Assembly: GCA_947397865.1 (NCBI GenBank)
Contig: OX377620.1
Span: 180,842,888-180,906,887 of the forward strand
DNA from: Polietes domitor
Taxonomy: Eukaryota; Arthropoda; Insecta; Diptera; Muscidae
Length of the DNA stretch: 64,000 nucleotides
Direction: 5' to 3'
The notes beneath the pieces were generated by a model. The model saw nothing but the letters and a program-made list of their open reading frames with translations. It did no database searches and had not been told where the DNA came from. The translations under genes were made by a program, and so were the position numbers. The first letter of the stretch is position 1; each line of letters opens with the position of its first letter. Positions 56,074 through 64,000 of the stretch are shown one piece after another.

Positions 56074-59000
56074 GAACCGATCTGGCACATTTTAACTAGA
56101 GCTGTTTTTAGTTGAAATATAAGTTGTTTTGCCAAATTTGAAGAAAATCTGTTTAAATATGTGGCTTCAAGAGCGGAAAGAGTCAAATCGGAGGAGACAT
56201 TTGTATGGGAGCTTTATATAAATCTCAAGCGATCTGGCCTATTTATACCAGAGCTGTTTCTTGTTGAAATACATGACGTTGTGCCAAATTGGAAGAAAAT
56301 CTGTAGTAATATGTGGTATCTAGAGTGAAAAGAGTCTAATCGGGAGCAAAATTTGTATGGGGGCTATATCTAAATCTGAACCGATTTTCTTCAAATTAAA
56401 AATCGTTTGACCTTATCCCATAAAATTTCGTTGTGCAAAGTTTCATTTAGTTCTAACAACAATTGCGATTACAAGAATAGATGGACAGACGAACGGACGG
56501 ACATCGCTAAATCGACTCAAAAAATGATTCTAAGTCGATCGGTATAATAAACGATGGGTCTATCTCGTTTCCTTTTGGGTGTTACAAACAATTGCACAAA
56601 GTCATTATACCCTGTGGTGTAGGGTATAAAAATGTCAATTAAAATTCAAATGAAATGAATGAGATGGAATCATTTCATTATTCAATTGAAATACAAAAAT
56701 CCATTTTAAATACAAACAAGTAAAAAAGGCGTTATATACCCTCCACCATGGATTGCATTCCACAGAGGTTGTCGGTTTTCGTAGAAGTGCAGTAATATTA
56801 CAGGAAAATATAATTTTTTTAATATAGCCAAACCAAAACAAATACAAATATTGAAAAGTTAATTTTATAAATAAATATAATATTTTAATTATTTCAAACC
56901 ACGCTTATAAGGTAATGCTACCAATACGTCAATTCAAAAAATAAATATTCTTATATTTATATTTTCAAAGCCATAAATATTGGTAGATAGTGGGTGCTGC
57001 AGTTGGTTGTATTTCCATTCTATTTGAATTCCAAAAGTACAAATTTTGATAATCCATTATCAGACGTACATAGTGCAAAATAACCTAACTTCATGATTCA
57101 ACCAATTTTTGCCGTAAAAGAAAAAGTACGAATTTGGAAAAAAACTTTTTATTTTGCGTGTCTATGCAGTCAGAGGAATGTATACACCGAATTCCATGAT
57201 TTCAGCTGCGCCCATTTGGTTGGTACCATTTTTACCACCTTGACGTTTCTACGCAATTAATGAATGCAAGTACTAATTTCGAAAAATTCGTCTATTTTCC
57301 GTGTCTACGCAGTCAGAGGAATGTATAATCCGAATTTCATGACTCTAGCTGCGGTCATTTGATTAGTACTATTTTTATCCCCTTTTTTCATTTTAACCCC
57401 AAAAAGTACGAATTTCGAAAAATCAGTTTATTTTCCGTGTCTACACACTCAGAGGAATGTATACTCCGAATTTCATGACTCTAGCTGCGGTCATTAGATT
57501 GGTACTATTTTTATCCCCTTTTTTCCATTTTAAACCCAAAAAGTAAAACGAATTTCTAAAAATCTATTTGTGTTACGTGTCTACACAATCAGAGGAATAT
57601 ATACACCGAATTTCATTATTCTAGGTACAACCGTTTAGTTGGTACCATTTTTATCCCTCTATTCCTATTTTACCCCTTAAAAGTACGAATTTGGAAAAAA
57701 TACTTTTATATTATGTATCTACTCAATTAGAGGAATGTACACACCGAATTTCGTGTTTCTAGTTGTTGTCGTTTAATATGTACCATTTTTATCCCTTTTT
57801 TGCCCCATTTCACCCCCTACAAATAATAATCACGAATTTTGCATATCAAATATCAAGCAAATATAAACAGATATATTCAAAAAACATGCTTAAATACGCT
57901 AAAATATTAGGGATTATTATGGGTATTTTTAGTCCTTGTGAGGGAAAAGTTTTTCCCTTTGGGCCGATATCGCCCCATTTCAATCCCAACCGATCTACGA
58001 CTATAAGACGCATTTATGGAAAATTTGAACGTTCTAGCTCCTTTCGTTTAGATGCTAGCGTGCTTTCAACAGACGGACGAACGGACATGGCTAGATCGTC
58101 CTAGAATTTTATGACGATCAAGAATATATATAATTTATAGGATCTCAGGTCGATATTTCATCATTTTTATAAGGCGAGGGTCTAAAAATGTCAATTGAAA
58201 TTCAAAACTCGCCATTTGTAATTCAAAAGAAATTAAAAACTCTTCATTTAAAATTCAAAAAACATTATTCAAAATTAGTAACTTGGAATTCAAAAGACAT
58301 CATTTGAAATTCAAAACTCATCAATTGTTTTGTAAACTGCAGAATATCAAAATTTTCAGAAATAAATAAATGGTACCCCGCCTAATGTACATTTAGATTA
58401 AAAACCTTTGTTTACATTTTTGAATTTCAAATGGAATTTTTTGAATTTCAAATGATGAGTTTTTAATTTCAAAAGGGTGTCTTTTGAATTTCAAATGGTG
58501 TCCTTCGAATTTCAAATGGTGTCCTTTGAATTACAAATGAATTTCAAAAGGAGTTTTTAAATTTCAACTCATAATTTTTGAATTTCAAATGGTGTCTTTT
58601 GAATTTCAAATGGTGTCTTTTGAATTACAAATGAATTTCAAAGGGAATTTTTAAATTTCAACTCATAATTTTTGAATTTCAAATGGTGTCCTTTGAATTA
58701 CAAATGAATTTCAAAAGGAATTTTTAAATTTCAACTCATAATTTTTGAATTTCAAATGGTGTCATTTGAATTTCAAATGGTGTCCTTTGAATTACAAGTG
58801 AATTTCAAAAGGAATTTTTACATTTCAACTCATAATTTTTGAATTTCAAAAGGAATTTTTAAATTTCATCTCATAATTTTTGAATTTCAAATGAAAATTT
58901 TGAATTTCAAATGGCGTCTTTTGAATTACAATTGAAAATGGTGTAGTGGATTTTAGCCATCCTTGATGATGATGAATTCGCTATGACCCACTTTTCTGTT

Positions 59001-59795
59001 TTTCTCTCTCTGTGTAGTTAGGCCCAATAATAACATTTACACTTACCTCAACAAACGTTGATGATCTTTTATGCACTCGACCAATTCTTTATAGTTCATA
59101 TCCTTACTGGACGCTTGGCCCAGACGTTGCACCCGTTCCACTAATATTTGTACATGGGTGCGTATAATGTAGATAAAGATAGTGCCATAGGCATCATCCA
59201 CCGCCTGATGGACACAGGTAACATTCATTACCATATATTCTATTAAAGCTTGTATGCGAAATTCCCTTTTTGTCTTGCGCCAATCGATATTCGGCATATA
59301 CACGGCATACGGCGGATGACCCATAAAGGTCGAGGTCGAAAACGCACTGCCCGCATATAGAAAGTAGGCGCAACAATAAAATACCGCCAAACGATTGCCC
59401 ATCATAATGCAATCACGTATTTTGTTCAACTCCTCCTTGCGATGACAACGTTCATCCAATGTGGCCATAATGACTTCAGCTTTCCGAAATCGTTTCAAAC
59501 TTAGCCTAAGCGTTATGGATTTGGCCGGCACGCCGCAAACATTAATGGCGACTTGCAAGGATGTCAACAGCTGTGAGGTTGTCAATTGATCCGAGCCCAT
59601 AAAATAGCTCATACCGAATGACAACGGTAGTAATACCATTACAGTTAGATTTACAATGGCCGCGTATAGAGTATATAGCGGTTTCCATCTGCTGACCTGA
59701 TTTATGCCCAGAAATGTAAAGCAATTGAATAGATATGTGGTCGAAGCTCGGGTCGCCTTCAGGTTCGAACCTCTGCCCCGGAACAAGTCGAACAT
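51920..59795 (-). CDS. Odorant receptor 3 (three exons)
   Basis: Minus-strand exons 59795-59047, 55372-55015 and 51991-51920, phases matching, 392 residues. Odorant receptor signs are LDERC, VDDAYGTIFIYIIRTH, the IKDHQRLL junction, MLIFFMQRSQKS and a last exon VAKFSFSLYTLIKEMDFGQN. Unlike receptors 1 and 2 it lacks the extra short first exon: the ATG at 59795 is in the large exon and a TATA box lies at 59846-59853. The frame is open upstream to a TTG at 59840, which would fall at about the TATA-directed start site, so I chose the ATG. Introns of 3.7 and 3.0 kb are full of repeats, including the amplified palindromic array (52158-54979). Membrane chemosensory channel subunit by family. Confidence 0.87.
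52158..54979. repeat. Foldback element with seven tandem palindromic cores
   Basis: Arms: left ACACTGTCCAACAGTCCATA (about 52159), right GGTTCAAGTGTAACGACTT (about 54953). Between them the roughly 380-bp palindromic core occurs seven times, starting near 52273, 52644, 53030, 53414, 53801, 54177 and 54557. The pair of units starting at 52644 and 53030 is repeated almost unchanged as the pair at 53414 and 53801, giving a higher-order period of about 770 bp. Each core is an inverted repeat centred on a GTTAATGCTAAA-type stretch. It lies wholly inside intron 2 of odorant receptor 3. Confidence 0.85.
55548..56632. repeat. Dispersed fly repeat with internal tandem units
   Basis: Starts AAGTAAGGAAGGCTAAAGTC and ends ACCCTGTGGTGTAGGGTATA. 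In between, a unit containing TATAAATCTGAACCGATCTG and GAAGAAAATCTGTT recurs five times at 140-170 bp spacing, with a TA microsatellite at 56043-56070. From memory, repeats of this wording are abundant in calyptrate fly genomes; class unknown. A relative in reverse orientation is at 63640-64000. Confidence 0.7.
57150..58160. repeat. Tandem array of a 139-bp unit plus tail
   Basis: GTGTCTA-GCAGTCAGAGGAAT begins units at about 57157, 57299, 57437, 57576 and 57714, spacing 138-142 bp, each followed by ACACCGAATTTCATGA and TTGGTACCATTTTTATCCC. The tail GACATGGCTAGATCGTCCTA lies near 58085. The same units and tail recur at 62200-62745. Confidence 0.8.
58190..58940. repeat. GAATTTCAAATGGTGTC array with inverted counterpart
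   Basis: The phrase TTTGAATTTCAAATGGTGTC recurs many times between about 58430 and 58930 in units of roughly 70-100 bp. At 58190-58330 the inverse phrase (GAAATTCAAAACTC) is found, so the segment can fold on itself. Confidence 0.7.
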
Positions 59796-59845
59796 GTTGT
59801 TGCTTGTTGGCGTTGATTGCACTTGCAAGTGGCTGGACAAGTATG

Positions 59846-59853
59846 CTTTTATA
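59846..59853 (-). promoter_or_regulatory. TATA box of odorant receptor 3
   Basis: TATAAAAG on the minus strand about 51 bp before the ATG at 59795. Transcription would start near 59820, which excludes the upstream in-frame codons from the protein. Confidence 0.65.
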
Positions 59854-59899
59854 GGCTCAAATTCAGTTCATTTTGCGAAAAGTAGGCGTTGACCACAAT

Positions 59900-62150
59900 A
59901 GTTTAAAATTATAGGACACTGTGTGCGAACTTTGATTTTGAGCAAAGTTTACAGAAAGAGAGTACTAATAATAAGTTCAAGGAAAACAAAAACTGGCACG
60001 GCACAAGACCTAGAAATTAAATTAGCAGTGCACAGTGTTTGGAAATCGATTAACTTCGGAAGTAATTCGGTTTTATGTTTCATTTGATGTAGCTGCTTCA
60101 TGGCACCAGACGACCAGTGCATTTTTCCTTGTGGTCTGTCCTCAAATGGTTTTGAGTTACATAAAATATGTTTAAACACCCTAAATATAGGGCGGGCCAT
60201 TTAAAACTTTCAATTAGAATCGACTATAATAGAGAACTGATTACACTCTCCAAAAAATTAAGACTTTTTGAATGGAACAGAATAGCGACCCCATAACTCT
60301 GAAAGGGTATGTTGAGTAGATCATTTTTGTAGAACAAACTTATGGTCCAGCACGTCTGAGTTTTTTTTTACAATGGGTCAAAGTTTTAATTTTTTGGTCG
60401 AAGGGAGCATTATACTATATGCAAAAAATGTTGTAAGTTAATGTCTGAGAGAATTCTTATGGTCAGAGTTGTATTGTGGAATTGTATGAGGATTATTTTT
60501 GTGGAAGATCTTAACCCTCTAACTGGTCTCTTTATGGGTCAATTTGACCCTTTTTTGCGAGAAAATCAAAAAATATCCTTTAAAAAAGGACATTTAAGGA
60601 TTAAAATATTCTACGAAAATGTTTGCCGGAAAATTTCAGTGAGGGTCACCAAAGACACCATTGTTGTAAATAAAGCTCTTTACGATTAATTGGCAAAATT
60701 ACACGCCAACATATACAAAACAGGTAAAAACGGCGTCAAGTTGGCGTGTAATTTTGCCAATATTACTCTGAAATGTAATATTTTCATTTAGAAAAATGCC
60801 ATGTTAAATCAGCGAGAAATAATAGAAGATCTTCCGAATTTGATTCCGAATTGATGAACACACTTGGTATTACAATATATTAAATTAAACGAAATTATAT
60901 TAGAAAATTTTGAAAACTGAAATATAAAAATTTTGGATGTCCCAAAATATTTAACAATTTTCAGAGCTATAACTGATCAGTTGGTTAACAAATGAACAAA
61001 GTTGGAGGACATCAAACAACAATGCCCCGCCCACAAACTTAAAAGTTCTCAAGAACAACACCAGTCCTATAAACAACTTTTTGAATTTCTTAGTTTTTGT
61101 TCAGAAATTGTGGTCATTTTAAGATTTAATCGATTTTTTTTAATAATAATTTCTATACTCAAGCTTATGCTAGTTAAATAACGAATGAGTTGAATAAAAA
61201 CGGATCAAATGTGATTGGTGTGAATGTTTACTTGATGTCTTAAGAATAAAACGCTTCTGCGAAAGTCATAATAAAGTGATCTATGCCATACCTACAAATT
61301 TGAAACATTAATATTTTTGGTTTAAAGTAGAATCTCAGCTCTTCAAATATCCGTTTAAATTTCTTAAATGGCTGATCTCGTTAAGAAGTTATTCGAGTTT
61401 GAAAATAACCCAGGACAAAATGTGGCAACACTGGCAACGATGTGTCGTCAGCGCCATCTATTGGAAGACATGATTTTTCAACGCCATATAATTGTTTTTC
61501 AAAAAATTAGTACCAATATTGTAAAGCTTGTAACTTCGCCATTATTTGAGATACCAACTTGGATTAGGTCTCATTCGAAAGGTATGAAGGTCTATTTAAA
61601 ACCCCATATAAGATTATCATTACAAGTGGTTGTGGCAAGGGCGTAACGTAGCGAAACTTTGTATTTTTATATAACTTTGTATATTTGATCGCTACTAAAG
61701 AAGACTACAAGACACTTATACATAAGAATCTTAAATCCTTCAATGGGTTCAAAAGTTATAAAGGAAAGTATGACCCAAATTATGTAAAATTTTACTCAAA
61801 TTATAACAGCTCATCGAATGGAGATGCTGACATGATAAAGGTTTCTTAAGATAGATATGAACTAGTCTAGTAGACGTCCAATATAAATTATTCAATAATA
61901 GTGGTGGTGGCAAATGAGAAATATGAAAAAGTTTAACGTAGTTTTATGCTGTTTTCGCCCACGCCCAACCAACTTTCTATAAAATTCCGTATTTTCCGAA
62001 GAGAGAAACACCAGCTCTTCAAATATACGTTTAAGTTTCATAAAAACTAAACTGGATTCAAGTTAGAAAATCATAAAAACCTATACTTCCCCAAAAAATT
62101 GTTGGACTTTCTAACGCCCAGAAGTTTTTAACGCTAGCTACAATTTAAGA
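59900..62150. other. Repeat-bearing spacer, no gene seen
   Basis: An isolated element end (AGGGCGGGCCATTTAAAAC, then TTAGAATCGACTATAA) lies at 60189-60230, matching the small-element family near 43 kb. Open frames at 60441-60689 and 61368-61646 have no recognisable domain. A perfect 22-bp inverted repeat lies at 60689-60761. Confidence 0.4.
60689..60761. repeat. Perfect 22-bp inverted repeat with 29-nt loop
   Basis: Arms 60689-60710 (ATTGGCAAAATTACACGCCA, plus AC) and 60740-60761 are exact inverses. The arms are less AT-rich than the surroundings. Confidence 0.9.
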
Positions 62151-62199
62151 AATGTTAACGAATATATATATAGGGCTCGAATATCCCTCTGTTCCCATT

Positions 62200-62750
62200 G
62201 TATCCCTTGAAAATACGAATTGGGAAAAAACTTTATATTTTTTGTGTCTACGCAGTAAGAGGAATGTGTACACCGAATTTAATGACTCTAGCTGCGGTCA
62301 TTTGGTTGGTACAATTTGTATCCCCTTTTTCCATTTTAAACCCAAAAAGTAAAACGAATTTCTAAAAATCTATTTGTGTTACGTGTCTACACAATCAGAG
62401 GAATATATACACCGAATTTCATTATTTTAGTTGCAGCCGTTTGGTAGGTACCATTTCTATCCCTCTGTTCCCATTTTACCCCTTAAAAGTAGGAATTTAA
62501 AAAAAATACTTTTATATTGTATATATTATTTTTATATTATATATATTAAAGAAATGAACACACCAAATTTCGTGTTTCTACCTGTTGTCGTTTGATAAGT
62601 TCAATTTTTAACCCTTTTTGCCCCATTTACCCCCTACGAATAAAAAGCACTTCATGGTGCGCCTTTTTGTTATAGGGGGAATGCACATACCCAATATCAA
62701 AAAGCTAGATCGTCTTAGAATTTTATGCCGACCAAGAATATATACATATA
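62200..62750. repeat. Second locus of the 139-bp tandem unit
   Basis: Units starting near 62245 and 62382, with a degraded one near 62520, match the array at 57.15-57.99 kb. The tail CTAGATCGTCTTAGAATTTT (62705) is also shared. The mariner relic is inserted directly at its AT-rich end. Confidence 0.75.
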
Positions 62751-62754
62751 TATA

Positions 62755-63605
62755 AAGGGTGATTTTTAAACTATTATCTTTCTGGCAACACTGGTTTAAA
62801 CAGCTGACGCACGTTTCGTCTTTTGTTTCACTGTCAAACATCTTCAATTTGGTCTATAATTTAACCATGAATCGTCTTACAAACGAACAACGCTTGCAAA
62901 TTATTGAATTTTATTATCAAAATGCGTGCTCTGTTAAGAAAGTTCATTTACCGAAAAATTGTGTTCAGCGACGAAGCTCATTTTTGGCTCAATGGGTACG
63001 TAAATGGGCAGAATTGTCTATTTTGGAGTGAATATCAGCCAGAAGCATTGCAAGAGCTACCAATGCATCCAGAAAAAGTCACAGTTTGGTGCGGTTTATG
63101 GGCTGGTGGCATCACTGGACCGTACTTCTTCAAAGATGATACGAATCGTAACGTAACTGTGAATGGTGAGCGCTACCGTGAGATGATATTCAAGTTTTTT
63201 TTTGCCCAAAATGCAAGAGCTTGACTTGCATGACATGTGGTTTCAACAAGACGGTGCCACATGCCACATAGCACGCGCAACAATGGACTTATTGAGAGGC
63301 GAGTTCGGTGAACATTTTATTTCACGTTCGGGACCGGTCAATTGGCCGCCTAGATCGTGCGATTTAACGCTTTTAGACTATTTTTTGTGGGGCTATGTAT
63401 ACAGACAAGCCCGCATTGGAAGACAACATTGAAGCATTTATTCGTGAGATACCGGCCGAAATGTTGGAAAGAGTATGCCAAAATTGGACTAAGCTGATGG
63501 ACCTTTTGAGGCGCAGTCAAGGTCAATATTTGCATGAAATAATCTTCAAACATTAAATTATATGGACCGTATAAATTATAAATGACCGATTCAAATAAAG
63601 ATTTC
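62755..63605 (+). mobile_element. Broken mariner-type element
   Basis: The left end AAGGGTGATTTTTAAACTAT is followed by the typical CTTTCTGGCAACACTGG leader. A transposase relic spans 62867-63556. No matching inverted terminus is visible on the right, where a different repeat begins at about 63637. It differs in sequence and end motif from the element at 45014-45502. Confidence 0.85.
62867..63556 (+). pseudogene. Mariner-type transposase pseudogene
   Basis: The N-terminal start (MNRLTNEQRL...) is followed after about 25 codons by a deletion that removes most of the DNA-binding region and changes frame; the catalytic part resumes near 62945 (FSDEAHFWLNGY). Another frame change occurs near 63200-63230, and a further one near 63400 inside the block after DYFLWGY. 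The catalytic Asp residues of SDEAHF, QQDGATCH and SCDLT are all still legible, but no single frame holds them. The stop is at 63554-63556. Not functional. Confidence 0.9.
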
Positions 63606-63639
63606 AAGCATTTTCTGAATTTTATATGTTTTTATACCC

Positions 63640-64000
63640 TACACCACTTCGTGGACTAGGGTATTATAAGTTAGTTTCGCGCCAAATGTTTGTAACACCA
63701 AGAAATAATCGAGCTAGACCCACCTTTAAGTTTACCGATCGGCTTAGAATCACCAGCTGAGTCGATTTAACTATGTCTGTCTGTCCGTCCGTCTGCTGTC
63801 CATCTAAGCTTGTTCGCACTCTACAGGTCGCAATTGTTATCCGATTGCCATGAAACTTGGCAGAAGTTATTTTTTCTGGCCAAAGACCATCGGTATTGAA
63901 TTTGGAGGATCTCGGTTCAGATTTACATATAGATATAGTACCCGATTTTCTTCAAATTTGGTTTAACACCTTATAATCAAACTAGAAATACCTGTGGCGA
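63640..64000. repeat. Dispersed fly repeat, reverse-oriented copy, runs off the window
   Basis: Starts TACCCTACACCACTTCGTGG and contains CGATCGGCTTAGAATCA, the inverse of words in the 55548-56632 repeat (GATTCTAAGTCGATCGGTAT). The end of the copy lies outside the window. Confidence 0.7.

Noticed and set aside
57763..58104. Open frame of 113 codons
   Set aside because: Falls in the 139-bp tandem repeat and its tail; no protein similarity seen.
59793..59840. Upstream extension of odorant receptor 3 to 59840
   Set aside because: The codon is TTG and lies about where transcription should start given the TATA box; the ATG at 59795 is preferred.
60441..60689. Open frame of 82 codons
   Set aside because: No recognisable protein; overlaps sequence that looks repeat-derived (GGGTCAATTTGACCC palindrome).
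61368..61646. Open frame of 92 codons
   Set aside because: No domain or splice context; not supported.

Overview
The window is nuclear DNA from a higher (brachyceran) fly. Short phase-matched introns, AATAAA signals, TATA-box odorant receptor genes, an insect group III secreted phospholipase A2, a Traf6 with the fly layout, Tc1/mariner relics and many non-autonomous DNA elements all fit. The AT-rich, repeat-swollen spacers look more like a calyptrate fly (house, stable or blow fly type) than Drosophila. That last point is inference, because no search could be run.

Layout. At 0.5-4.4 kb lie two tandem C2H2 zinc-finger genes (A, B), meeting tail to tail with the G-protein subunit Gbeta5 (4.7-5.7 kb, minus strand). 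At 7.5-13.3 kb is the six-exon TFIID gene Taf3 (bip2 in Drosophila), with an N-terminal histone fold and a C-terminal PHD finger. At 14.5-19.9 kb a second zinc-finger pair (C, D) shares the architecture and intron position of A and B and is clearly a younger duplication. Next come a pancreatic-type lipase (20.3-21.4 kb), Traf6 (23.4-24.6 kb, minus), a group III secreted PLA2 (27.2-28.0 kb), about 9.4 kb of AT-rich repeat-bearing spacer, and kin17 (37.4-38.9 kb). From 39.3 to 59.8 kb three odorant receptor genes lie in tandem on the minus strand. Their coding exons total under 4 kb, and their introns and spacers are filled with transposon debris. The last 4 kb is repeats plus a broken mariner-type transposase.

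The genes do not form one pathway. Taf3 is general transcription machinery, the four zinc-finger proteins are probable sequence-specific regulators from one local family, Gbeta5 and Traf6 are signalling components, kin17 is a nuclear RNA/DNA-binding protein, lipase and PLA2 are secreted, and the receptors are chemosensory. What links the region is its repeat biology. There is a complete 192-bp MITE with 8-bp target duplication in the gene C promoter, with an empty site preserved at gene D; a TA-flanked MITE family, one copy nested in a foldback element; a foldback family whose palindromic core has become a higher-order tandem array; and a roughly 1.08-kb ATTTTT microsatellite grown inside a small DNA element within an odorant receptor intron.

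Exon boundaries were inferred by hand from splice consensus, reading phase and family similarity. No novel biosynthetic or defence system was recognised.
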